This document shows positions 1 to 7,896 of a stretch of DNA of 32,698 nt, one piece after another; the first letter of the stretch is position 1, and every line of letters starts with the position of its first letter. Origin of the DNA: Planctomycetota bacterium. GTDB lineage: Bacteria; Planctomycetota; Planctomycetia; Pirellulales; Thermoguttaceae. Below the pieces are notes generated by a model, which was not told the DNA's origin, did not search any database, and worked only from the letters and a program-made list of their open reading frames with translations. A program made the position numbers and the translations under genes. The stretch spans positions 1 through 32,698 of the forward strand of contig JAHIKV010000338.1 of the NCBI GenBank assembly GCA_018897395.1, in the 5' to 3' direction.

Positions 1-2
1 AG

Positions 3-2138
3 TTTGATCCATATCGCAAGTGGCTGGGTATTCCGGCCCAAGACCGGCCGCCGCACCACTACCGGCTGTTGGGAATCGAGCCGTTCGAGTCCGACCCGGA
101 GGTGATCTGCAACGCGACGGACGCCCGGATGGCGCAGATCAAAACCTTTCAGACCGGCAGGCACTCGGACCACTCTCAACGTCTGTTGAACGAATTGGCC
201 GCCGCCAAGGTCTGTCTGCTCAATCCGGCGAAGAAGGCGGAGTACGACCGGGGGCTTAGGGAGAAGGGAGAAGAGAGAAGAGAGAGGGGAGAGGGGAGAA
301 AGCGAGAGGAAAACGCCCCCGGACTGCGCTCCGGGGGGGGAGGAACGGGCACTCCCGAAGTCGTTGTCCCTCCGGTGATCGTCTCCGAGAAATCGTCGTC
401 ATATCTCGCCTGCGCCCGCGGGAAACGACAGCCGACGTGGCTCATGCCCTCGATCGTGTTCGGCGTCGCGGTGTTGCTGGCCGTCGTACTGGCCCTCGCG
501 TTCCAAGAGATCGCCGCCGACCGGCGCGGCTCGAAGCGAAGCGGGGTTGCCGAAAAAGAGCGTCCTCCGGTTCCCTCGAGGAGTCCTGCGTCGGCGCCCA
601 AGAAAAAGCCGTCCGAGCCGCAGCCGGCCGAGTATGTTCCTCCTCTGCCGGAGCCTGAGCCGTGGGAGGAGGCGAAACCCGCGCCGCCGGAATCGCCGCC
701 CGCCGAAGAAGAACAGCCGGAGCCGCTAAAAATCATCGAGCCGGCGCGGCCCGAACCGCCCGCGCGCAAGCCGCGCGTTTTCCGCAAGAAGCAACCCGTT
801 CCCGACGCCGCCGCGCAGCGGAAGGCGGAGGCTGAGATCCGCTCTTTGTTTTCCAAGGAGTTCGCCGCCGCCGACAATGCCAAGCGGAAATTGGCCCTGG
901 CCGCCACGTTGCAGAAGCAGGCCGGCGGGACCACCAACGATCCGGCGGCGCGATTCGTCCTCTTCCGGCTGGCCGGCGAGTTGGCCGCCGAAGCAGGCGA
1001 TTTATCCAAGGGCTTCGCGGCTATCGACTGGCTGGCTGGATCGTATGACGTGAATCCGTTGACCATGAAGGCCGATCTGGCGGCGGCGGCAGCGCCCGGC
1101 TATCGTGCCGGAATCAACGACACAAATTCGATCGTGAACCTGTGGATTCAGACCGACACATTGATGGTGTTGGCCGATCTTGCGGCGAGGAAGGACGATT
1201 TTCCGACGGCCGTCCGGGCGGCGAAGTTGGCTGTCTCCACGGCCCGGGTCACGAAAGACGCGCAATTTCTACGCGAGACCGCGGCCCGGTTGCGCGAACT
1301 GGATTACTTGAAGTCCCGCTTCCGGCCGGTTGAGGCGGCGCTGGGAGTTCTGGCCGAAAATCCGGACGATAAGGAGTCGAACCTGACGGCGGGCAAGTGG
1401 CGATGTTTCACCACCGGCGACTGGCATCGCGGGCTGCCGCTATTGGCGAAGGGTAGCGACGCGGAATTGGCGGAGCTGGCCCGCCGCGATCTCGCCCGAC
1501 CGACGGCGGTTAAGGACCGGGTGGCGATTGCCGACGCCTGGTACGACGCGGCGGCGAAGGAGTCCTCCCCGGCGAAAACAGGGTTCCAATCTCGCGCCGT
1601 GTATTGGTACGAGCAAGTATTGCCAACGCTGTCGGGGTTGGAGAAAACCAAGGTCCAAAAGCGGCTCGACGATCTGCACGAAAAGGACATTCGCGGGCCC
1701 CGGATTCGCAGCCTCGTCGTGAAAGGCAACGTGGCCTTGGCGAAAAACGGAACCACGGTCAGGGGCGTGAAAAATCACAGCGAGTGTCTTCTGGACGGCA
1801 ACTCCGCCGCTCGGGAATCGGGCAACGCGGCGTTCGGGAAATGGCCCTGCCGGTGGATCATTGAATTCGACCGGGTTTACTCGCTACGGGAAATCCGGTT
1901 TCGACTGTACGATTTCGACAAACGGTTTTCCCGCTACGTTCTTTCGGTTTCCGCGGACGGCAAGCGTTATTCCGTGCTCAAGGACGCCGGCCAAGGGGCA
2001 TGGGTCGGCTGGCAGCAGGTCCGTTTCTCGTCGCGTCCGGTGAAGACGATCCTGCTGGAAGGGCTTTTCAACAGCAAGACGCCTAACTTCGTTGTTACCG
2101 AACTGGAAGCGTATTGCATTCCTCCGAAAGGTCCGTGA
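3..2138 (+). CDS. J-like domain / membrane-anchored discoidin-like protein (5' partial)
   Basis: The reading frame is open from the first bases of the window, so the gene starts upstream; a TTG at 69 would cut into a conserved block. The visible N-terminus (FDPYRKWLGI, then LLGIEPFESDPEVI and LNELAAAKVCLLNPAKKAEYD) is a J-domain-like module that I know from planctomycete proteins. A low-complexity charged stretch follows, then one hydrophobic segment at about visible residues 145-168 (WLMPSIVFGVAVLLAVVLAL), a Pro/Glu-rich linker, a helical middle region, and a C-terminal F5/8-type (discoidin-like) fold from about 1690 to 2120. I infer an inner-membrane protein with an exported sugar- or ligand-binding C-terminus. 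Its function is unknown. The stop overlaps the start of the next gene by GTGA. Confidence 0.75.
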   Translation, partial: FDPYRKWLGIPAQDRPPHHYRLLGIEPFESDPEVICNATDARMAQIKTFQTGRHSDHSQRLLNELAAAKVCLLNPAKKAEYDRGLREKGEERRERGEGRKREENAPGLRSGGGGTGTPEVVVPPVIVSEKSSSYLACARGKRQPTWLMPSIVFGVAVLLAVVLALAFQEIAADRRGSKRSGVAEKERPPVPSRSPASAPKKKPSEPQPAEYVPPLPEPEPWEEAKPAPPESPPAEEEQPEPLKIIEPARPEPPARKPRVFRKKQPVPDAAAQRKAEAEIRSLFSKEFAAADNAKRKLALAATLQKQAGGTTNDPAARFVLFRLAGELAAEAGDLSKGFAAIDWLAGSYDVNPLTMKADLAAAAAPGYRAGINDTNSIVNLWIQTDTLMVLADLAARKDDFPTAVRAAKLAVSTARVTKDAQFLRETAARLRELDYLKSRFRPVEAALGVLAENPDDKESNLTAGKWRCFTTGDWHRGLPLLAKGSDAELAELARRDLARPTAVKDRVAIADAWYDAAAKESSPAKTGFQSRAVYWYEQVLPTLSGLEKTKVQKRLDDLHEKDIRGPRIRSLVVKGNVALAKNGTTVRGVKNHSECLLDGNSAARESGNAAFGKWPCRWIIEFDRVYSLREIRFRLYDFDKRFSRYVLSVSADGKRYSVLKDAGQGAWVGWQQVRFSSRPVKTILLEGLFNSKTPNFVVTELEAYCIPPKGP
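259..345 (+). repeat. Purine-rich low-complexity insert with a palindrome, inside a gene
   Basis: A G/A-only tract (units like GGGAGAA and AGAGAGG) is followed by a perfect 8-bp-arm hairpin, CCCCCGGA (316-323) and TCCGGGGG (330-337), with loop CTGCGC. It is translated in frame as a Glu/Arg/Gly-rich spacer just after the J-like domain. It resembles dispersed intergenic repeat material more than protein-coding sequence. Confidence 0.6.
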
Positions 2139-4039
2139 AAGAGCCGCTTAGCCAACAAGACGTCTTTCTGCTGATCCGGCCGGCGGTGGACGCCCACACG
2201 CTGGGTATCAGCGTCGTCGGCGAATTGCTCCTCCAGTGCGGAATTCAAGTCGTCATGGCCGGGGCCGAGCTTTGCGAAGCCGTATCCAATCCGGCGGACC
2301 CCAAGAATTGGCGGCTGCTGGAGGAAACGATCCGGCGGCGGCGGGTAACGCAACTGGGGTTCAGCTACCGGCTCGATCCCCGCGAAGGCGCCGCGATGTT
2401 CGGCCGCCTGATGCGCCAATTGCGGACCCGATCGCTTCTGGCCGTCGATGGGGGGCCGCTGAAAGCGATCTTTTTCGCCGGCCTGCCGAAAACGTGCGAG
2501 TTGGTCAAGCAAGAGCACGGGGAACTGGTCGAGGTGTTCTACGGCGACGAGACGCCCGGCGAAACGCTGCGCAAGTTGGGCGTGCCGCCGGCGCTGCACC
2601 CGGCCGAATTTCTCGAGGACGTCGCTTACGACAACGACCGGCTGGCCTTCGGCCGAGACCTGTTGCGATCCGGTCGCCACTTGACCGTGGCGCCGGTCGA
2701 TCGGTTGGGGTACGAGGGATTTGGGACCCGCGCGGACCGTCTGGTTAGCCGTCTGCGGCACGCCGCGCGGCGCGGTCAGCCACCCTTGATGCGCGCCCAC
2801 GTCGGCCCGTATCATCCCGATCCGGTCGAGTCGGTGCGTCAGTTCCTCGATTGGACGCGCACCTTGGCGACGACCGGTTTCCTCGACGTTCTCTCCATCG
2901 GCACGTCGCAACTAACGCAGTCGCACTTTGGCGAGGACTGGGCTGGCCGGCCGAACGGCGGCGGAGTTCAGATCAATTCGCCCGACGAATTTCGCGCGGT
3001 GTGGGACGCCGCCAGGCCCATGCTGGTGCGGACCTACGCGGGCACGAAAAACATGCCGCAACTGGCCCGCATGTACGAGGATACCATCTCCATCGCCTGG
3101 CACACGTTTTCGTTCTGGTGGTTCTGCAAGATCGACGGCCGGGGGCCGAACACGGTCCGCCGGAACCTCGATGAACACCTCGATACGTTGCGGTTCGTGG
3201 CCCGGTCGGGCAAACCGTTCGAGCCGAATATCCCGCACCATTTCGCGTTTCGCGGCGGCGACGACGAGACGTACATTCTTTCGGCGGTGCTGGCGGCGCG
3301 GACCGCCAAATCGCTCGGCGTCCGCTGGCTGGTGCTGCAAAACATGCTTAACACGCCCAAGGCCACTTACGGAATCGCCGACCTGGCGAAGTCGCGGGCA
3401 ATGCTGGCGCTGGCGCGCGAGTTGGAGGACAAGAACTTCCGCGTGTTCCTTCAGCCGCGCGCCGGTCTGGACTATTTCTCGCACGACACGGAAAAGGCCA
3501 AGGCTCAACTGGCCGCCGTCGGCGCCTTGATGGACGACATCGAGCCGCACGACGCGAACAGCCCGCCGATTATTCACGTGGTGAGTTACTCGGAGGGTTC
3601 GCATCTGGCCGATCCGCCGGTGGTGAACGAGAGCATCCAGATTACGCATGCGGCGATCGAGGAGTACCGCCGGCTCCGCGCGCGTGGCGACGTGGACGAC
3701 ATGTCGCGTCACCCGGATGTTGCTGCCCGGACCGAGGAACTGGTTTTCGGCGTGCGGACGCTGCTCGGGGCAATCGAATCGGCGATTCCGAATCCGTATT
3801 CGGCGGAGGGTTTGTATCGTATCCTTCAAGCCGGATTTTTGGCGGCGCCGAATTTATGGGAATGCCGCGACGAGTTTGCCAACGCCGTCGGCCGGCGGAC
3901 GCGGTTGATCCGCGGCTCGGTCAGGGTCGTCAACGAAGCGGGCACGCCGATCCCGGCCGATCGCCGCGCCGCAGAAATCATCGATCGGTGGAAAGCGTCC
4001 CGTCCTTTGGATACTGCTCCCCTCGGAAACAATCAGTGA
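2135..4039 (+). CDS. Fused B12-binding and glutamate-mutase-E-like protein
   Basis: The N-terminus holds a cobalamin-binding signature. In residue numbers counted from an alternative TTG start at 2114, these are D-A-H-T-L-G at 26-31, Ser84 in FSYRL, and Gly-Gly at 113-114 (VDGGP), matching the D-x-H-x-x-G … S-x-L … G-G pattern of base-off B12 enzymes. The remaining roughly 450 residues look like a TIM barrel with a glutamate-mutase E-subunit flavour (NGGGVQIN; EDTISIAWHTFSFWW). Such enzymes do radical carbon-skeleton or amino-group rearrangements. Here both parts are on one chain, whereas classical glutamate mutase is split. I prefer GTG 2135, which overlaps the previous stop (GTGA) after GAAAGG, though that spacing is short. 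The next gene begins 43 bp downstream. The substrate is unknown, and a non-mutase role is possible. Confidence 0.62.
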   Translation: MKEPLSQQDVFLLIRPAVDAHTLGISVVGELLLQCGIQVVMAGAELCEAVSNPADPKNWRLLEETIRRRRVTQLGFSYRLDPREGAAMFGRLMRQLRTRSLLAVDGGPLKAIFFAGLPKTCELVKQEHGELVEVFYGDETPGETLRKLGVPPALHPAEFLEDVAYDNDRLAFGRDLLRSGRHLTVAPVDRLGYEGFGTRADRLVSRLRHAARRGQPPLMRAHVGPYHPDPVESVRQFLDWTRTLATTGFLDVLSIGTSQLTQSHFGEDWAGRPNGGGVQINSPDEFRAVWDAARPMLVRTYAGTKNMPQLARMYEDTISIAWHTFSFWWFCKIDGRGPNTVRRNLDEHLDTLRFVARSGKPFEPNIPHHFAFRGGDDETYILSAVLAARTAKSLGVRWLVLQNMLNTPKATYGIADLAKSRAMLALARELEDKNFRVFLQPRAGLDYFSHDTEKAKAQLAAVGALMDDIEPHDANSPPIIHVVSYSEGSHLADPPVVNESIQITHAAIEEYRRLRARGDVDDMSRHPDVAARTEELVFGVRTLLGAIESAIPNPYSAEGLYRILQAGFLAAPNLWECRDEFANAVGRRTRLIRGSVRVVNEAGTPIPADRRAAEIIDRWKASRPLDTAPLGNNQ

Positions 4040-4082
4040 CTATCGCCACTTCCTTTTTCAGATGGTCCGAAGGAACCGTTTA

Positions 4083-5288
4083 GTGAAAACACCGGTAGTC
4101 TTGTTTGGCGACCATGTCGCCGCCTACGGCGTAATCCGATCGCTGGGGCCGCTGGGTATCCCGATCTTCGTTGTCTCGCCGAAGGCCAACGGGGTGGCTT
4201 GCAGTTCGCGGTACGTCAGGAAATCGCTCGCGCTGAGCTACGATGAACCCGACTTCATCGACCGGCTGAACCAATGGATTGCATCCACGGTGGGTCAAGA
4301 GGCCGTGTTGATAGCTACCGGTATTGACGAGTATTTGGACGTGCTTTCAAAGAACCGGGATCGGCTACCGGCGGGACTGTTGCCCACTTATCCCGCATGG
4401 GAGCGGGTGGTGCTGGTGCGGGACAAACGAGAAACGTACCGGCTGTGCGAGGAGCTTGGCATCGGAATACCGAAAACGCACTATTTTCAGTCGCGCGACG
4501 ATCTGGATAGGCTGCTGGCGAATGGCCTCGATATGGAACCTCCGTACCTGCTGAAGCCGCAGAAGTCGACCCAATTCCTCAAAACTCACGGCAAACGGCT
4601 CAAAGTCTGCCGCACCAGCGAGGAAATCGTCGCGAGTTTTGAGGAATATGAGGGCTCCGGCGTCGTGCTGGCCTTACAGGAACTTATTCCCGGAGGCGAC
4701 GGCTGTCTGGAAAACGTTCTCGTCGTGCTGAACCGCGACGGCGACCCCCTGGGCGCGTTCATGAACAGAAAACGACGGACCGCGCGAGGAATGGGCAGCT
4801 GCACGATGATGGAGACATCCTGGTCGCAAGCGGTGTTGAACGACAGTATCCGCCTGCTGAAACGCATCGGCTACTACGGTTACGCCAACCCGGAGTTCAA
4901 AGTCGATCCGCGGGACGGCGTTCCGAAACTGATGGAGATCAACGGGCGCGTAACGCTTTCAAACAGCCACGCCTTGCGTTGCGGGATCAATCTTCCCCAC
5001 CTCATGTACCGCGAGGCGGTTGAAGGACCGTTGCCGGGAGTCGCGGAGTTTTCGCGGACCTATGGAAACAACATCGTCTGGTGGAACCCTATCGGCGATG
5101 CGATAACCCTCGGTCACTCGTTGTGCGAGGGGTCGTTGAAGGTTCGGCCGCTGCTGAGCAGCTTTCGCATCCGCGGCTGCGTCATGGAGCCGTTCAACCG
5201 GCGCGATCCCGGTCCCGGTTTGAGGGTCTTCAGGCAACTATTTTCGCTGCTTTGGCGGCGCATCACCGGCAGGGGTCCAAAGGTCTAA
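4083..5288 (+). CDS. ATP-grasp carboxylate-amine ligase-like protein
   Basis: About 401 residues with ATP-grasp features: an N-terminal pre-ATP domain (VVLFGDHVAAYGVIRSLG), the P-x-x-L-K-P strand of the ATP-binding lid (PPYLLKPQKS), LALQELIPGGDG, and the metal-binding C-terminal pair EFKVDPRDG and LMEINGRV. Family members couple a carboxylate to an amine or thiol with ATP hydrolysis. I chose GTG 4083 because GAAGGA lies 8 bases upstream; the ATG at 4062 has no visible ribosome binding site. The stop overlaps the next start as TAATG, so the ligase and the dehydrogenase are probably made together. Its position between a mutase and an opine dehydrogenase suggests an amino-acid substrate. This is inference only. 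Confidence 0.75.
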   Translation: MKTPVVLFGDHVAAYGVIRSLGPLGIPIFVVSPKANGVACSSRYVRKSLALSYDEPDFIDRLNQWIASTVGQEAVLIATGIDEYLDVLSKNRDRLPAGLLPTYPAWERVVLVRDKRETYRLCEELGIGIPKTHYFQSRDDLDRLLANGLDMEPPYLLKPQKSTQFLKTHGKRLKVCRTSEEIVASFEEYEGSGVVLALQELIPGGDGCLENVLVVLNRDGDPLGAFMNRKRRTARGMGSCTMMETSWSQAVLNDSIRLLKRIGYYGYANPEFKVDPRDGVPKLMEINGRVTLSNSHALRCGINLPHLMYREAVEGPLPGVAEFSRTYGNNIVWWNPIGDAITLGHSLCEGSLKVRPLLSSFRIRGCVMEPFNRRDPGPGLRVFRQLFSLLWRRITGRGPKV

Positions 5289-6388
5289 TGTCGAAATCGT
5301 TTGGCATCGTCGGCGCAGGGCCAGCCGCACTTTCGATGGCCTGCCATCTTTCGCTTTTGGGTAACCGGGTTGCCATCTACACGCCCTTCAAACACGAGGT
5401 CGATCGATTGAATTCCTGGGGTGCCGTGAGATCGTCCGGCGCGATTGAAACGGTAGCCAAGCCGGCCTTCGTGACCGGCGACATCGAGCAGCTAGTCTCC
5501 TTCGCCGAAGCGATATTCGTCCTGGTTCCGGCCCATTGCCATCGGGACGTGGCCGTCGCAATGGCGCCTTACGTAAAACCGTTGCAGCTCGTGATGTTGA
5601 TGCCGGGGCGCACCGGAGGGAGCCTCGAGTTCATGACGCTTCTCGGCCGCCAGGGTGTCGTAGCTTATCCGACAATCGGCGAAGCGCAGACTGTCCTGCA
5701 CACCTGCCGGATGGATTTCGACCGGCAACTGGTGCGGATTCTGGCCGTGAAGAAGACATTGATGATCGCCACGTTGCCGGCCGACCGCGTGTCGGGCGCG
5801 ATCGAGTACCTTAGTCCGAGTTTTCCGCAATTGTCGCCCGCCGCCGACACGCTGATTACGGGTCTTAGCAACATCGGAGCGATTTTGCACCCGGCGCCCA
5901 CGCTGTTGAACTTCGCCCGCATCGAAGCCCGGATGCCGTTCCATTACTACCGCGAAGGGATCACCCCTTCGGTCGCCCGATTCCTGGAGCGACTCGACGA
6001 GGAACGCTGCGCGGTTGCCAACGCCCTCGGGGCCACGGTGCCGAGCATCCACCAATGGCTGCACGATGCCTATGGAACGGAACCGGCGAGCTTGTACGAG
6101 ATGTTGCAAGTCACTGAATATTACAGCACAATCCTAGGTCCCACCACAGTCGAGCATCGGTACTTTCTCGAGGACGTGCCCACGGGGTTAGTGCCGCTCA
6201 GCGAATTGGGGAAGGCCGTCGGCGTTTCAACCACACGCGCGGATATGGTCATCGAATTGGCCGGCAAATTACTGAAACGGGATTTCCGTGAGGATGGGCG
6301 GAACCTGCACGTCCTCGGCTTGATCGGAAAGAGTAAAGAAGAGATCGTGAATACGTTTCGCTCTGGCCCCTCGCGGACGGGGATATAA
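5288..6388 (+). CDS. Octopine/nopaline dehydrogenase family oxidoreductase
   Basis: About 366 residues. A Rossmann nucleotide-binding motif (GIVGAGPAALSMACHL) sits at residues 6-21. The C-terminal catalytic domain has the SNIGAILHPAPTLLN block and the SLYEML…YYSTILGP…RYFLEDVPTGLVP series typical of opine dehydrogenases. These enzymes reductively join an amino acid to a 2-oxo acid using NAD(P)H, giving an N-(1-carboxyalkyl)-amino acid. The ATG at 5288 overlaps the previous stop by one base (TAATG), and the gene ends with another TAATG into the flippase gene, so it is embedded in the polysaccharide operon. A long extension back to 5081 is open but overlaps the ligase gene and is not real. Confidence 0.82.
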   Translation: MSKSFGIVGAGPAALSMACHLSLLGNRVAIYTPFKHEVDRLNSWGAVRSSGAIETVAKPAFVTGDIEQLVSFAEAIFVLVPAHCHRDVAVAMAPYVKPLQLVMLMPGRTGGSLEFMTLLGRQGVVAYPTIGEAQTVLHTCRMDFDRQLVRILAVKKTLMIATLPADRVSGAIEYLSPSFPQLSPAADTLITGLSNIGAILHPAPTLLNFARIEARMPFHYYREGITPSVARFLERLDEERCAVANALGATVPSIHQWLHDAYGTEPASLYEMLQVTEYYSTILGPTTVEHRYFLEDVPTGLVPLSELGKAVGVSTTRADMVIELAGKLLKRDFREDGRNLHVLGLIGKSKEEIVNTFRSGPSRTGI

Positions 6389-7743
6389 TGACGGCATCTT
6401 CGGGCAAACAGCGCTCCTTTTCCGGCGATGTTCTGCGGTTCTTTTCGGCGAACATCTTTCACCTCGTGGTGGGGGTGGCCACAAGTGTGTTGATCGCCCG
6501 AGTCCTGGGACCGACGGGGCGCGGCGCCGCCAGCCTGTTGATCCTCGTCCCCATGTTGCTCGCCACCGGGCTTTCCTTGGGTATTCACCAGGCCAACGTC
6601 TATTTTGTCGATCCCAAGCGGCACGGCCTCGGCGTGGTGATGACAAACTCGACGCTGCTTATCGCGGTAGTCTCCATTTTCGCTGCGCCCCTCATGTGGC
6701 TGGCCGAGAATTGGATTGTCGCATGGCTGAAACTGGAAGATTATCGGATTGCCTACCGTTGGGCTTGCGTGTTGCTGCCCGTGATGCTGGCCAACATGCT
6801 TTACGTGAACGTGCTGGTCGGGCAGAAGCGTTTCACGGAGCGAAACATCAACGTCGTAATCCTCAGTATCGTGCAGCTAGTGTTGGCGGTCGTTTTGGTA
6901 TGGTTGCTGGCGACCGGCGTGGCCGGCTGGATTGCGGTGATGGTAACGGCCAATTTACTGTCCACCGCGTTCATTGTTATCCGGTTGAAGGGATTCAATT
7001 GGCGGACTTTCGCACGTCCCAACAAGGCGTTTTTTCGGGAGAGCATGGTCTTCGGACTGAAGGGGCAGGTCGGCAACCTGCTGCAGATGTTCAACTATCG
7101 GCTCGACATGTTTGTGGTCAATTACTTCCTTGGCCTAAACGCGGTCGGCATCTACACCATTGCCGTGAGGATCGCTGAGTTGCCTTGGATGATGCCGCAA
7201 GTGGTGGGCAACGTGCTGTTTGCAATGACCAGCGGGGACCAGGACAAATACAATGACAAATACGTGGCCTCGTCGGCACGCAAAACGACGGTGATGATGA
7301 TTGTAAGCAGCACGGCGATTCTGGCGACCGGTTGGTTCGTGGTGCCGTTGGTTTTCGGATACAAGTTCGCGGACTCCGTTCTCCCGTTGGTGATACTGGT
7401 CCCCAGCAGCATCGGAGTTGGAATACACAAAGTATTGATGCAAGCCCTAATGGGCAAGGGGCATCCTCAATACATGAGCTACACGGCCGCCATTGCTTTG
7501 GGAGTCACGATCACCCTGGATATAATCTTAATTCCCCTGTGGGGAGTTCCCGGAGCTGCGGCGGCATCCACCATTGCCTACCTTGTTTGTGCGACCTGCA
7601 CAATCTGCTGGTACACCCGCGAAAGCGGTCTCCGCTGGCACGAGTTCGTGGTCCCGCGCCGAGAGGATTGGCGTTACATTTTCAAACAATCGCGGGGTGT
7701 CGTGAGGAATCTTATGCGCCCAAGACTGGTAGCGGGAAAATAG
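6388..7743 (+). CDS. Wzx-type polysaccharide flippase
   Basis: The 451-residue protein is very hydrophobic throughout, with repeated 20-residue segments consistent with about 12-14 membrane spans. It begins with FFSANIFHLVVGVATSVLIARVLGPTGRG, the opening typical of MATE/Wzx oligosaccharide flippases. The later GLKGQVGNLLQMFNYRLDMFVVNYFLG block is also typical. It should flip undecaprenyl-linked repeat units across the inner membrane. The ATG overlaps the dehydrogenase stop as TAATG. That the opine-type module is coupled directly to the flippase suggests its product ends up on the exported glycan. Confidence 0.88.
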   Translation: MTASSGKQRSFSGDVLRFFSANIFHLVVGVATSVLIARVLGPTGRGAASLLILVPMLLATGLSLGIHQANVYFVDPKRHGLGVVMTNSTLLIAVVSIFAAPLMWLAENWIVAWLKLEDYRIAYRWACVLLPVMLANMLYVNVLVGQKRFTERNINVVILSIVQLVLAVVLVWLLATGVAGWIAVMVTANLLSTAFIVIRLKGFNWRTFARPNKAFFRESMVFGLKGQVGNLLQMFNYRLDMFVVNYFLGLNAVGIYTIAVRIAELPWMMPQVVGNVLFAMTSGDQDKYNDKYVASSARKTTVMMIVSSTAILATGWFVVPLVFGYKFADSVLPLVILVPSSIGVGIHKVLMQALMGKGHPQYMSYTAAIALGVTITLDIILIPLWGVPGAAAASTIAYLVCATCTICWYTRESGLRWHEFVVPRREDWRYIFKQSRGVVRNLMRPRLVAGK

Positions 7744-7896
7744 ACGCGTCATAATGGAGCAGTAAGAAAACGATTTGCCTTTACGGGACGAAGTACCGGA
7801 CATTGTATATTCCCGCATCACAATGATGCCGCTAAAGCACGGCACCTTGTCTTCGGCAAACATTCAATATTTCATTTCCTGGACAGACGCACTGCA

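Noticed and set aside
176..1066. 296-codon open frame on the minus strand
   Set aside because: Opposite the first gene, driven by GC-rich codon bias; the sense frame has recognised domains.
1967..2911. 314-codon minus-strand open frame across the first two genes
   Set aside because: Overlaps two supported genes and its composition is that of a shadow frame.
5081..5287. N-terminal extension of the dehydrogenase gene
   Set aside because: It would overlap the ATP-grasp gene by over 200 bp; ATG 5288 gives a Rossmann motif right at the N-terminus and a TAATG overlap.
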